Assembly: GCF_002797315.1 (NCBI RefSeq)
Contig: NZ_KZ454936.1
Span: forward strand, 2,861,645-2,925,644
DNA: 64,000 nucleotides
Source of the DNA: Bacillus sp. FJAT-44742
GTDB taxonomy: Bacteria; Bacillota; Bacilli; Bacillales; Marinococcaceae
Direction: 5' to 3'
A program made the translations under genes and the position numbers. Of this stretch, positions 9,280 to 17,551 are shown piece by piece. The notes beneath the pieces were generated by a model. That model had not been told where the DNA came from and did no database searches. It saw only the letters and a list, made by a program, of their open reading frames with translations. Each line of letters begins with the position of its first letter. The stretch's first letter is position 1.

Positions 9280-9486
9280 TTATACCATCTGACAATCAGT
9301 TAAAGTTGAATTCACATTTTGTTCTTTTGCCATTTCCATCAGCAGATTGTGCTTTGCATCAACTTGTTTGCTGTAATGAAGAACAATGGGGTGATGAATT
9401 CCATGTGTAAGAGCAGCGCTCACCATCTTCTCACGCAACTTTTCCAATTGAACTTGTTGCTTTTCATAACTGGCTTTTTCTTTCAT
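9280..9486 (-). CDS. Spo0E-like aspartyl-phosphate phosphatase
   Basis: The 68-residue protein fits the Spo0E family of small two-helix phosphatases that remove phosphate from Spo0A and delay sporulation. The helix starting near residue 10 (EKLREKM) and the second helix with HYSKQVD are in the expected places. The family signature is S-Q-E-L-D; here it reads S39-K-Q-V-D43, keeping the catalytic aspartate and the serine but not the glutamine. GGGGTGA precedes the ATG. It is divergent from mqnE. Confidence 0.72.
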   Translation of the reverse strand: MKEKASYEKQQVQLEKLREKMVSAALTHGIHHPIVLHYSKQVDAKHNLLMEMAKEQNVNSTLTDCQMV

Positions 9487-9788
9487 CTACTCTCACCCCT
9501 TCATTAATCTTCCTTTCTGTTAACAAAGTTATCCACTAATACATCAATTTTATATTAATTTCCATAAAAAAACAATTATAAAATTGGTAAGGAAACGGTT
9601 ATTAATACGAATTTCCATAAAGTATTATTTCGTATCTCTACTCATCTCTCTTTTATTTCCCTGCCTTGAAATGTATAATGTGTTTATACATCTTATTATA
9701 CTATCTGATTGTTATATACCTTATTTATTATCTCTATACATTGCATAAGAATGTATCTTTTTTATTTTATTTAAAACGGAGGTTTATC
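9487..9788. promoter_or_regulatory. Divergent intergenic region of the Spo0E-like gene and mqnE
   Basis: This 300-base stretch is very AT-rich. The word TTTCCATAAA occurs twice (near 9560 and 9612), and TATAATGTGTTTATA near 9676 is partly palindromic. Several -10-like boxes are present but none has a convincing -35. The upstream open frame of mqnE in this region has no RBS and was not accepted. Confidence 0.35.
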
Positions 9789-10883
9789 ATGTCTCTCATC
9801 CTCAATGATACCAACTTGAAAGAAATTGCCGATAAGGTTCATAGTGGTGAACGCTTATCTATAGAAGATGGCCTTTACTTATACGATACTCCAGACCTGC
9901 TTGGAGTAGCTCAGCTTGCAAACCAGGTGACAGAAAAGAAAAACGGAAACAACGTCTACTTTATTGAAAATATGTACATTAACCCTACCAATGTATGCGA
10001 AGCTAATTGCGGCTTTTGCGGGTTTAAGCGCAAACCTGGACAGGAAGGCGCTTATACAATGGATGAAGAAGCCTTACTTAAGTATGTGGAGGAACGGTGG
10101 AATGACAATATTCAAGAGTTTCATATTGTCGGAGGTCATAACACCGAAGTCGGTTTCGATTATTATCTTGACACCATAAGGTCTCTTAAAAAGCATTACC
10201 CTCAGGCAGCCATCAAAGCTTATACAGGTGCTGAAATTGAGTTTTTCTCACGAATTTCCGGTCTCTCAATGCGTGAAGTTCTCCAGGAATTACAAAAGGC
10301 CGGCTTAGATACACTTCCAGGAGGAGGAGCAGAAATCCTCACGGAGCGTTACCGTGCAAAAATGAGCCCTGACAAGGCATCCACTGACCAGTGGCTGGAA
10401 GCCCATGAGATTGCTCATGATCTCGGAATGAAAACTCATGCAACTATGTTATACGGCTCTATTGAATCCTTTGAAGAACGCTTGATTCATATGGACCGTC
10501 TGCGCCAGCTTCAAGACAAAACCAATGGTTTTATGGTGTTTATTCCTCTTGCCATGCAGCCAAGAACAGTAAATGCCAGCTGGACAAGAAGAACCACTGC
10601 TTTTGATGATATGAGAACCGTTGCTATTTCCCGTTTAATGCTTGATAACTTTGACCACATTAAGGCGTACTGGATCAACATTGGTCCACAGCTTACTCAG
10701 ATGGCTCTTACCTTCGGAGCTGATGATATACACGGAACATTAATTGAAGAACGTATTTCTCATTCTGTAGGAGCGTTAACGTCACAAGGACTAACAAGAA
10801 AAGAACTGGTTCACTTCATTAAAGGGGCCAACAAACAGCCGATTGAACGTGATACCTTCTATAATGTAATTAAAGAATATTAA
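9789..10883 (+). CDS. mqnE: Aminofutalosine synthase MqnE (radical SAM)
   Basis: The 364-residue enzyme has the radical-SAM cluster motif C-x3-C-x2-C in CEANCGFCGF and family-typical segments HIVGGHNTEVGFDYY, GLDTLPGGGAEI, TMLYGSIES and LMLDNFDHIKAYW. MqnE joins a chorismate-derived enolpyruvyl benzoate (made by MqnA) to SAM, giving aminofutalosine in the alternative menaquinone route. The ATG at 9789 has GGAGG seven bases upstream. It stands alone between a Spo0E-like gene and dapF, a place where B. subtilis has no such gene. MqnC and CofH-type proteins are related, but the fit to MqnE is better. Confidence 0.9.
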   Translation: MSLILNDTNLKEIADKVHSGERLSIEDGLYLYDTPDLLGVAQLANQVTEKKNGNNVYFIENMYINPTNVCEANCGFCGFKRKPGQEGAYTMDEEALLKYVEERWNDNIQEFHIVGGHNTEVGFDYYLDTIRSLKKHYPQAAIKAYTGAEIEFFSRISGLSMREVLQELQKAGLDTLPGGGAEILTERYRAKMSPDKASTDQWLEAHEIAHDLGMKTHATMLYGSIESFEERLIHMDRLRQLQDKTNGFMVFIPLAMQPRTVNASWTRRTTAFDDMRTVAISRLMLDNFDHIKAYWINIGPQLTQMALTFGADDIHGTLIEERISHSVGALTSQGLTRKELVHFIKGANKQPIERDTFYNVIKEY

Positions 10884-10890
10884 GCCTTTC

Positions 10891-10933
10891 GAGGGTGTCC
10901 CTAAAGTTTATCTTATGGGTCACCCTCTTTTTA
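10891..10933 (+). terminator. Terminator after mqnE
   Basis: GAGGGTGTCCC and GGGTCACCCTC form an imperfect stem followed by TTTTT just behind the mqnE stop. Confidence 0.85.
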
Positions 10934-11022
10934 ATACTGGTAAAGAATGCACAGCTGCTGCTACCTTAAACATAAGTACAGTTTTCTTTTCGGCTTGTAT
11001 TATTAGTCCTGAAGAGAGCAGC

Positions 11023-11055
11023 CAAAAAAAGAACGCTGCTTATGCAGCGTCCTTT
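11023..11055 (-). terminator. Terminator after dapF
   Basis: On the minus strand ACGCTGC-ATAA-GCAGCGT is followed by a run of T, directly at the dapF stop. Confidence 0.88.
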
Positions 11056-11907
11056 TTAAATAGCTGTACTATAAGTTCCCTCACACACTGTAACCGCGGG
11101 ACCTGTCATCCAGATGTGTCCGTCTTCCGCCCAGGTTATTTGGAGATCACCGCCCAAAAGATGCACAGTTACTTCTTCTCCTTTTGTAGATTCACCATTT
11201 AAGACGGAAGCAACGACAGCTGCACATGCCCCGGTGCCGCAGGCCTGTGTAATACCAGATCCTCTTTCCCATACCCTGAAATGGATCTCATTCTCACTCA
11301 CTTGTTCTACAAATTCAATGTTTGCCCATTCCGGGAACATGGAGTCCTTTTCAAGGGCTGGTCCAATTGTTTCAACAGGAGCTTCATTGATGTTGTCCAC
11401 AAAAAAGACGGCATGGGGATTTCCCATGGACACGCCTGTCATGTACATTTTTTTGCCCATAACCTCTACTTCTTCATTGACCGTTTCTTCTTCTGGATTG
11501 CCTGTCATAGGAAGATCCTTCTTTTTCAGACGGGGAGGCCCCATGTCAATCGTTACTAACTCCACCGTTCCGTCTTTTTGATGAACTTCAGCATTAACAA
11601 GACCTCCTAACGTTTCTATCGTGAATTGTTCTTCACTTACATAGCCTTTTTCAAAGGCAAACTTAGCTACACACCTTAAGCCATTTCCACAATTTCTGGC
11701 TTCGGATCCATCAGCATTAAATATTCGCATTTTCACATCTGCACTCTCAGAAGGACCAACGAGAATCAAACCGTCTGAACCGATGCCTTTATTTTTATCA
11801 GCAACTGCCATGGCAAGGTAAGAGAGCTTATCCTCCTCAAGCTCCTCTTCAAAAAGATCTACATAAATATAACTGTTTCCCAGCCCGTGCATCTTTGTAA
11901 ATTTCAT
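11056..11907 (-). CDS. dapF: Diaminopimelate epimerase
   Basis: The 283-residue enzyme has both catalytic cysteines, C73 in [10 protein letters not shown] and the one in QACGTGACA near residue 220, and the N-terminal KMHGLGN. It interconverts LL- and meso-diaminopimelate for lysine and peptidoglycan synthesis. Two ATGs lie close together; the second at 11907 is preferred because GAGGA lies six bases upstream, whereas the first abuts it. The small gene at 11917 ends nine bases upstream and is likely co-transcribed. Confidence 0.96.
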   Translation of the reverse strand: MKFTKMHGLGNSYIYVDLFEEELEEDKLSYLAMAVADKNKGIGSDGLILVGPSESADVKMRIFNADGSEARNCGNGLRCVAKFAFEKGYVSEEQFTIETLGGLVNAEVHQKDGTVELVTIDMGPPRLKKKDLPMTGNPEEETVNEEVEVMGKKMYMTGVSMGNPHAVFFVDNINEAPVETIGPALEKDSMFPEWANIEFVEQVSENEIHFRVWERGSGITQACGTGACAAVVASVLNGESTKGEEVTVHLLGGDLQITWAEDGHIWMTGPAVTVCEGTYSTAI

Positions 11908-11916
11908 CTTCATTCC

Positions 11917-12156
11917 TCATTTCCGCAAGTGGTCAGTGGTCCAGAAATAATCCTCATCCGCTTTCAGGATAATCATTTTTGTATGACAGCATGGCAGAAC
12001 CATGTTTGTTTTGATTTCCTCTTTTGCCCGTTCCAAATCCTCTACACTCATATGGGTGAGGACGTTGTGCTGGTGACAATAAGGGCACTCATTAAGATAT
12101 ATATCCTCCATCATTTTGTCATAAGGCCACGTATTTTCAAAAGGTATCAGCTTCAT
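11917..12156 (-). CDS. Small cysteine-rich protein upstream of dapF
   Basis: The 79-residue protein is not one I can name. Two cysteine pairs, ECPYCHQH (around residue 24) and LPCCHTK (around residue 55), could bind a zinc ion. AAGGAGGG precedes the ATG at a good distance, so translation is well supported. Its stop is only nine bases before dapF, the position that YutK-region genes take in relatives. No membrane segment is present. Confidence 0.65.
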   Translation of the reverse strand: MKLIPFENTWPYDKMMEDIYLNECPYCHQHNVLTHMSVEDLERAKEEIKTNMVLPCCHTKMIILKADEDYFWTTDHLRK

Positions 12157-12312
12157 CTTCCTGCCCTCCTTTTCTTGAAAGTATAACGAAGAAAATAAAC
12201 TGTGCCAACAGGGGAAGCGCCGGTGCTTAGAGTAATTCCATTATTAACTTCCGAATTTTTTGCTTACCCTGTCGCTGAACGCCTGTTTTGCAGCATAAAG
12301 AGGAACTTTGTC

Positions 12313-12347
12313 AAAAAAAAAAGCGCCTTCTTATGCGAAGGGCGCCT
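12313..12347 (-). terminator. Terminator after yuzB
   Basis: On the minus strand GGCGCCCTTCGCATAAGAAGGCGC is followed by about ten T, immediately behind yuzB. Confidence 0.88.
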
Positions 12348-12351
12348 AACA

Positions 12352-12588
12352 TTAAAACATTGGGTTTTCCTCTAAATACTGATAAACATTTTGGACTAGT
12401 TCAGTGGTGCTTTCTCCTGTCACTACTTCTCCATTCACTAAAGCAAACATGTCCATTGCACATTGTCCACAGTTTCCAAGACAGCCGTATTCTATAATAT
12501 CAAGGTTAGGGTCCTTTTCCAGCTCTTCCATCGCCTTATGAGTACCGCTGGCCAAATTACTTAAGCAAAATTCTATAATTGGTCTCAT
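12352..12588 (-). CDS. yuzB: DUF1450 protein YuzB
   Basis: The 78-residue protein has the DUF1450 cysteine pattern C8 and C36-x3-C40-x2-C43 in [13 protein letters not shown], reminiscent of thioredoxin-like 2Fe-2S or zinc sites. The function is not established. Size, position before yutJ and the start [11 protein letters not shown] agree with B. subtilis YuzB. AGAGGTGAG precedes the ATG. Confidence 0.88.
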   Translation of the reverse strand: MRPIIEFCLSNLASGTHKAMEELEKDPNLDIIEYGCLGNCGQCAMDMFALVNGEVVTGESTTELVQNVYQYLEENPMF

Positions 12589-12715
12589 TTTACACTCACC
12601 TCTTTACTACTCTCAAATTATCCTACCCTTAGGTCAAGAATAAGTCAATCCATCTTCCTTTTCCTTAATTTGAAGAAGACGTAAGAATCTAAGGAGCAAG
12701 AAGTTACGAAGTTTG

Positions 12716-12744
12716 TTGTAAAATTGACATAAAATCGTTATAAT
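12716..12744 (+). promoter_or_regulatory. Sigma-A promoter of the tetR-yutJ fusion gene
   Basis: TTGTAA (12716-12721) and TATAAT (12739-12744) are exactly 17 bases apart. The transcript would start near 12750 and have an untranslated leader of about 165 bases. Confidence 0.65.
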
Positions 12745-12749
12745 TTAAC

Positions 12750-12761
12750 TGACTAAGGTCA
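12750..12761 (+). promoter_or_regulatory. Candidate TetR operator TGAC-N4-GTCA
   Basis: The inverted repeat TGACTAAGGTCA lies directly behind the -10 box, where a bound repressor would block initiation. TetR proteins usually repress their own gene through a short palindrome at this position. The arms are only four bases, so chance cannot be excluded. Confidence 0.4.
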
Positions 12762-12915
12762 CTTTTTACATAGCAAGAAGGATTGTAGGAATAAAGACTC
12801 AAATCATTTATTTTTTTACCTCAACATACCTTTTAGGCTTTTTGTGAAAACGCCTCAAAAATTTTACCGTTTTCCTTTTTATTTTTGCCTGGAATGGGAA
12901 TGGAGAGATATACCA

Positions 12916-14559
12916 ATGAAACGTTCGGAGAAAAAAGAACAGACAAGAAAGAAAATAATTAAAGAAGCTGTGCATCTTTTTCGTGAGAAGGGTTTCGAGC
13001 AAACAACCGTTCAGGAAATTACGGAAGCAGCCGAGGTGGCAAAAGGCACCTTCTTCAACCATTTTCCAACTAAAGAATCAGTGATGCAGGCTTTGGCAGA
13101 GCAGCGCCTCGATCAGGTGGATCAATATATACATAGGTACGGATTGTACCGTATGTCCTTATCCTCTCAAATAAGGGCTCATCTAAATTATTTATTAGGG
13201 GATTATAATATAAATCCAGTACTGACTCGGCAAGTCTGGAGACACGTTGTGGAAAGCGATTCGTTATTATTGAGAAGATGGGAGCAGCTTCTTGAGCAGG
13301 GAATGAAACGCGGAGAATTAAACACCTCCATAAACGTGTCGAGATGGAGTCATATTATTAATAGTCATTTTTATTATCATTTAGCGACATGTGAAGAGCC
13401 TACAAGGGAAAAGTTTCTTAATCAGCTTATTCCCTTTATGCAAACAAGTTTAAAAGCCATTACAGAGAAAAGGGGAGTTCAGTCTATGAAAAAGCTTGTC
13501 ATCTTAGGCGGTGGCTATGGTGGAATGAGAATAATGCAACGGTTATTACCAAATGATTTACCTGACGATGTAGAATTAATTTTAATAGATAAACTGCCGT
13601 ATCACTGTATGAAGACCGAATATTATGCCCTGGCAGCGGGTACAGAATCAGACCAGGAGATACGTGTGCCTTTTCCAGATCACGAACGGCTCAACCTCCA
13701 CTATGGCACGGTTGAATCCATTGATCTTCAGAACAGAGTCCTTCACTTTGAGGGCGATGATACACTGGAATATGATTACTTAATTATTGGCGTTGGAAGT
13801 GAAGATAAATATCACGGTGTACCTGGCGCAGAGGACTATACATACAGCATCCAAAGTATGGAGGAAACTCGGAGAACTTATGAAGCACTGAGTAATCTTC
13901 CTCCACGATCTGATGTGTCCATTGTCGGTGCAGGATTAAGCGGAGTAGAACTTGCGAGTGAGTTACGTGAGAGCCGTTCCGACTTAAATATTAAATTGTT
14001 TGACCGGGGCGACACAATTCTTCCTATGTTCCCTCAACGTCTAAGTACTTATGTGCAAAATTGGTTTATCAAACATGATGTGGAGGTTATTAGTAACTCC
14101 AACATTACTCGTGTTGAACAAGGAGCGTTATACAATCATGAGGATCGGATTGAGTCCCAGGCCATCATATGGACTGCCGGCATTCAGCCTGGTAAGGTTG
14201 TACGCGAGCTTGACACTGAAAAGGATAAATCGGGAAGAGTTGTTTTAACACCACACCATCACTTGCCACAGGATGAAAACGTCTTTGTGGTAGGAGACTG
14301 TGCAAGCCTCCCTCATGCCCCAAGCGCCCAGCTTGCTGAAGGCCAGGGAGAACAGATTGCCATGGTACTGAAAAAGAGATGGAACAATGAGTCCATCCCT
14401 GAAACCTTGCCAACTATCAAACTAAAAGGGGTTTTAGGCTCCCTGGGGAAAAAGCATGGATTTGGGCTTATGGGTGATAAGGCTGCAGTAACCGGAAGAG
14501 TTGCACGTCTGTTAAAAAGCGGGGTTCTCTGGATGTATAAGCATCACTCCGGAGTATAA
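12916..14559 (+). CDS. yutJ: TetR repressor fused in frame to NDH-2-like flavoprotein YutJ
   Basis: One 547-codon frame holds two complete proteins. Residues about 6-57 are a TetR helix-turn-helix (EITEAAEVAKGTFFNHFPTKE), followed by a TetR-type effector domain to about 185. From Met191 a type II NADH-dehydrogenase-like enzyme follows, with GGGYGG, a second dinucleotide motif IVGAGLSGVELA and FVVGDCASL; this part alone has the size of B. subtilis YutJ. The start at 12916 has GGAGAG eight bases upstream. No stop or frameshift separates the halves. An internal RBS and ATG at the junction (13486) could also give the enzyme by itself. A redox- or quinone-responsive repressor tied to its own enzyme is an inference. 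Confidence 0.85.
   Translation: MKRSEKKEQTRKKIIKEAVHLFREKGFEQTTVQEITEAAEVAKGTFFNHFPTKESVMQALAEQRLDQVDQYIHRYGLYRMSLSSQIRAHLNYLLGDYNINPVLTRQVWRHVVESDSLLLRRWEQLLEQGMKRGELNTSINVSRWSHIINSHFYYHLATCEEPTREKFLNQLIPFMQTSLKAITEKRGVQSMKKLVILGGGYGGMRIMQRLLPNDLPDDVELILIDKLPYHCMKTEYYALAAGTESDQEIRVPFPDHERLNLHYGTVESIDLQNRVLHFEGDDTLEYDYLIIGVGSEDKYHGVPGAEDYTYSIQSMEETRRTYEALSNLPPRSDVSIVGAGLSGVELASELRESRSDLNIKLFDRGDTILPMFPQRLSTYVQNWFIKHDVEVISNSNITRVEQGALYNHEDRIESQAIIWTAGIQPGKVVRELDTEKDKSGRVVLTPHHHLPQDENVFVVGDCASLPHAPSAQLAEGQGEQIAMVLKKRWNNESIPETLPTIKLKGVLGSLGKKHGFGLMGDKAAVTGRVARLLKSGVLWMYKHHSGV
13470..13488 (+). promoter_or_regulatory. Internal RBS and ATG at the TetR/YutJ junction
   Basis: AAGGGGAG followed by eight bases and ATG (13486-13488) stands exactly where the flavoprotein half begins (MKKLVILGGG). 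The spacing is that of a real start, so a separate 357-residue YutJ may be made from the same message. Confidence 0.55.
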
Positions 14560-14580
14560 TCAAGCCTGGTTTAGTGGAAT

Positions 14581-14620
14581 AAAGTAAGACATGGCTTCTC
14601 TGCCATGTCTTTTTTACTTT
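14581..14620. terminator. Bidirectional terminator between yutJ and yuzD
   Basis: GACATGGC-TTCTCT-GCCATGTC followed by TTTTTT, with AAAGTAA/TTACTTT extending the stem, separates the two converging genes. Confidence 0.9.
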
Positions 14621-14933
14621 AGGACTGGTACAGCTCTTCGATCTTTTTAGAAATTCGGTTCAAACGAGGATCCCCTTCTGCAACAATTTCATTTTCAATT
14701 GTTACTAAAGGGTACAATAAGTCATTTTCAAAAATCTGCTTTGCGACTTCTTTGTCTTTCCCTTCCCCAGGGTTTTCAATGTCAACATAGAAAAATTCAA
14801 AGTCCCGCTCCGGGTACTTCCTTGTTAAAGCAGCTTCAAGCCACTCTTTCGTCTCAAATGCAGAAGGCATATTAATACAGCTGGGACATTTCTTTTCTGC
14901 ACCATACACTTTAATAGTAAGAACTTTGCTCAT
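14619..14933 (-). CDS. yuzD: DUF1462 thioredoxin-like protein YuzD
   Basis: The 104-residue protein starts MSKVLTIKVYGAEKKCPSC and has a thioredoxin-like fold signature with a CPSC pair, as in B. subtilis YuzD (DUF1462). Its function is not known; the neighbours YuzB and YutI suggest a link to thiol or Fe-S handling. The ATG at 14933 follows GAGGGGA by a normal distance; the frame is open five codons more without a better RBS. Confidence 0.86.
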   Translation of the reverse strand: MSKVLTIKVYGAEKKCPSCINMPSAFETKEWLEAALTRKYPERDFEFFYVDIENPGEGKDKEVAKQIFENDLLYPLVTIENEIVAEGDPRLNRISKKIEELYQS

Positions 14934-15106
14934 ATGATTTCCCCTCACCCTAACGTTTTTTCTGAAAAAGGAATACTTATAAAGTTTTAACCCTTTTTTA
15001 TTGTATCTAACATCTTTAGATAGTAAAATGTTTTATAAGTCACTCAGCTCATAGATTTTTTCATCTGTGGATATTATAATAGAAGTATAGAAAGGAGTTG
15101 TTCTTA

Positions 15107-15346
15107 ATGCCAGAAACAACTGACATGCACGCACAAGTGCAAGAAGTATTAGAAAAATTACGCCCGTTCTTGCTTCGTGACGGCGGTGATGTGGAACTAG
15201 TAGACGTTGAGGATGGAATTGTTAAAGTACGCCTATTGGGTGCTTGCGGATCTTGCCCTTCTTCTACAATTACGTTGAAAGCCGGTATTGAGCGTGCCCT
15301 TCTTGAAGAAGTACCTGGGGTAGTAGAGATCGAGCAAGTATTTTAA
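15107..15346 (+). CDS. yutI: NifU-like iron-sulfur scaffold YutI
   Basis: The 79-residue protein is the C-terminal NifU (Nfu) domain, with the cluster-binding pair C47 and C50 in [16 protein letters not shown]. It carries or transfers 4Fe-4S clusters. AAAGGAG precedes the ATG at 15107 by nine bases; a TTG three codons earlier is too close. A strong terminator follows. It is divergent from yuzD, as in B. subtilis. Confidence 0.94.
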   Translation: MPETTDMHAQVQEVLEKLRPFLLRDGGDVELVDVEDGIVKVRLLGACGSCPSSTITLKAGIERALLEEVPGVVEIEQVF

Positions 15347-15357
15347 TATATGAACAG

Positions 15358-15391
15358 AAAAGGTCAGGCCGAGAAGGCCTGGCCTTTTTTT
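15358..15391 (+). terminator. Terminator after yutI
   Basis: AAAGGTCAGGCC-GAGAA-GGCCTGGCCTTT followed by more T forms a strong hairpin just behind yutI. Confidence 0.92.
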
Positions 15392-15513
15392 GGTGCCTGG
15401 CACCTAGCAGAACATCCGGCCTTTGTAACATTTATCATTGACTCTTCCCCTTGCCGAAACCAAGCTTTCTGTCTATTTCTCCTTTGTTACTCGCAACTGA
15501 GGTGCCTGGCACC
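15392..15513. repeat. Palindrome-bracketed intergenic repeat, copy 1
   Basis: GGTGCCTGGCACC occurs at 15392-15404 and 15501-15513. Inside, TTTGTAACATTT lies toward the left end and TTTGTTAC toward the right end, so the two halves are roughly inverted copies. The same layout recurs at 45383 and 63343. It sits between the yutI and thrB terminators. Confidence 0.75.
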
Positions 15514-15520
15514 CTGAACA

Positions 15521-15560
15521 CAAAAGACCAGCTTGTCTCCCCTGACAGCTGGTCTTTTGT
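15521..15560 (-). terminator. Terminator of the threonine operon
   Basis: AAAAGACCAGCT and AGCTGGTCTTTT pair around a 13-base loop directly behind the thrB stop on the minus strand, with a T run. Confidence 0.9.
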
Positions 15561-15563
15561 TTA

Positions 15564-16490
15564 TTAAGAAACTGTGATGTTTTTACGGTTTTTTACGTAT
15601 TTAACTGTTGAACCAAATGGGGCAGGCCTTGCTGTTTCAACATTAAATTGCGGAAAATCCTCTTGTAAAGCTCTTTGAACTTCAGATCCCTTTCCGAAAG
15701 GAGCAAGACAAATAATTGTAGGACCTGCACCACTTAATGCTGCTCCATACGCTCCGTAGTCTTTGACATTTTTCAGTATATCAGTGAGCCCCGGAATAAG
15801 CTTCGAACGGTAAGGATGGTGAAACACATCTCTGCCCATCATTTTACCAAGCAGAGCCCAATCCTCTTTTAATAAAGCAGCTACCAGGACGTTGCTTAAG
15901 CTGCTGCCCTTAATCGCTTGATGAAACTCAAGCTGGCGAGGAAGAATGCCTCTGGCTTCTTTTGTCATCAGCTCGTTATCGGGAACCATAAGGACGATAT
16001 CAACATCCGGAACTCCGCAAGGAACAATATCAGTGTTGTCCGGAGAATGAGTTCCCACGATTAAACCGCCATACAAACAAGGGCCTACATTATCAGGGTG
16101 GCCTTCCCACAGACTGGCAAGGCGAAGCTTTTCAGCTTTTGTCAGTTCTGTTCCAAGCATTTGATCAGCAAGTTCAATAGCAGCAATAATAGCTGCAGCA
16201 CTGCTTCCAAGTCCTCTGGCTAAAGGAATATCGCTGATCATATGAACATGGCAAGGGGGAAGCTCACGGTCCATTTTCCGTGCTACATACTCCGCAACTT
16301 CATAAATCACATTATCTTTGCCCGTTGGGACGCCTTCAAGCACCTTTGATTCCGTGGAAAAATGCCACTCATCTGCTTTCTCAACTTCTAGCGTAATATA
16401 ACGGTCAACAGCTAATCCAATCGAATCAAAACCAGGCCCGAGATTAGCAGAGCTGGCAGGTACTCTAATCACCAGCATATCACTTTCCAT
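15564..16490 (-). CDS. thrB: Homoserine kinase
   Basis: The 308-residue GHMP kinase has the ATP-binding [12 protein letters not shown] and the N-terminal [16 protein letters not shown] typical of homoserine kinase. It phosphorylates homoserine for threonine synthase. The ATG at 16490 has GGAGG eight bases upstream and lies inside the end of thrC, an 11-base overlap that suggests translational coupling. Order hom-thrC-thrB is that of B. subtilis. Confidence 0.97.
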   Translation of the reverse strand: MESDMLVIRVPASSANLGPGFDSIGLAVDRYITLEVEKADEWHFSTESKVLEGVPTGKDNVIYEVAEYVARKMDRELPPCHVHMISDIPLARGLGSSAAAIIAAIELADQMLGTELTKAEKLRLASLWEGHPDNVGPCLYGGLIVGTHSPDNTDIVPCGVPDVDIVLMVPDNELMTKEARGILPRQLEFHQAIKGSSLSNVLVAALLKEDWALLGKMMGRDVFHHPYRSKLIPGLTDILKNVKDYGAYGAALSGAGPTIICLAPFGKGSEVQRALQEDFPQFNVETARPAPFGSTVKYVKNRKNITVS

Positions 16491-17550
16491 GAGCTACACC
16501 TCCTCTAATATGTTCTAAAAATGCCTCCTCCTTGTTTGGAAGAACAGTTGGTTTTACAGTTACTGTATCAATGGCTGTACTTGGATCTTTTAAGCCATTT
16601 CCAGTCAGCACGCATACAACCTGCGAACCTTTCTTTACGTCCCCGCTCTTAATTTTCTTCATCAAGCCGGCAATGGAAGCACATGAAGCTGGTTCAGCAA
16701 AGATTCCTTCCTTTTGAGCAAGGAGCTGGTAGGCTTCTAAAATTTCTTCATCGGTCACCATGTCAATTTCACCATTTGACTCTTCCGCAGCGTTTACTGC
16801 CTGGGACCAGCTGGCCGGGTTCCCAATCCGAATAGCTGTTGCAATGGTTTCAGGTTCTTTAATAACTTCATTTTTCACAATGGCTGCAGCACCTTCCGCT
16901 TCAAATCCTCTCATCTTTGGAAGGCCTGTCCCCTTTTGCTCATCATACTCTTTGAAGCCTTTCCAGTAGGCCGTAATATTCCCCGCATTTCCAACAGGGA
17001 TAGAAAGTACATCAGGGGCTTTCCCTAAAACATCGCAGATTTCAAAGGCAGCTGTTTTTTGTCCTTCAATTCTGTACGGATTGACGGAATTTACGAGAGT
17101 CACAGCTTCTTTTTCGCTGATGGAACGAACAATATCCAGAGCGTTGTCAAAGTTGCCCTGAATTTCAAACACTTCAGCACCATACATCACAGCCTGCGCC
17201 AATTTTCCTAAAGCGATCTTCCCTTCAGGAATCACTACAATACAACGCAGTCCAGCACGAGCACCATAGGCAGCAGCTGCAGCAGAAGTATTCCCCGTGG
17301 AGGCACAAATAATTGCTTTACTGCCTTCTTCTTTTGCTTTAGCGACGGCCATTACCATCCCTCTATCCTTAAAAGAGCCTGTCGGGTTCGCTCCTTCAAC
17401 TTTCACATATGCCTCTACCCCCCACTCCTCTGAAAGAGTTTCAAGGTGGATCAGCGGGGTGTTCCCTTCATTAAGTGAAAGCGTTGGTGTGTTTTCATTG
17501 ACCGGCAAATAATCTTTGTATGTGTGAAGCAAACCTTTCCAGCTGCTCAT
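16480..17550 (-). CDS. thrC: Threonine synthase
   Basis: The 356-residue PLP enzyme has the lysine-bearing [10 protein letters not shown] and the phosphate-binding [12 protein letters not shown] loop. It converts O-phosphohomoserine to threonine. The ATG at 17550 follows GGGAGG and leaves one base after the hom stop; the open frame extends further but would lie inside hom. Its end overlaps thrB. Confidence 0.97.
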   Translation of the reverse strand: MSSWKGLLHTYKDYLPVNENTPTLSLNEGNTPLIHLETLSEEWGVEAYVKVEGANPTGSFKDRGMVMAVAKAKEEGSKAIICASTGNTSAAAAAYGARAGLRCIVVIPEGKIALGKLAQAVMYGAEVFEIQGNFDNALDIVRSISEKEAVTLVNSVNPYRIEGQKTAAFEICDVLGKAPDVLSIPVGNAGNITAYWKGFKEYDEQKGTGLPKMRGFEAEGAAAIVKNEVIKEPETIATAIRIGNPASWSQAVNAAEESNGEIDMVTDEEILEAYQLLAQKEGIFAEPASCASIAGLMKKIKSGDVKKGSQVVCVLTGNGLKDPSTAIDTVTVKPTVLPNKEEAFLEHIRGGVAHGK

Positions 17551-17551
17551 C

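Noticed and set aside
9666-9788. N-terminal extension of mqnE
   Set aside because: The extra 41 residues are hydrophobic and AT-driven; GGAGG directly before 9789 fixes the start.
11114-11581. Plus-strand open frame of 155 codons
   Set aside because: Antisense to dapF, whose catalytic motifs are clear.
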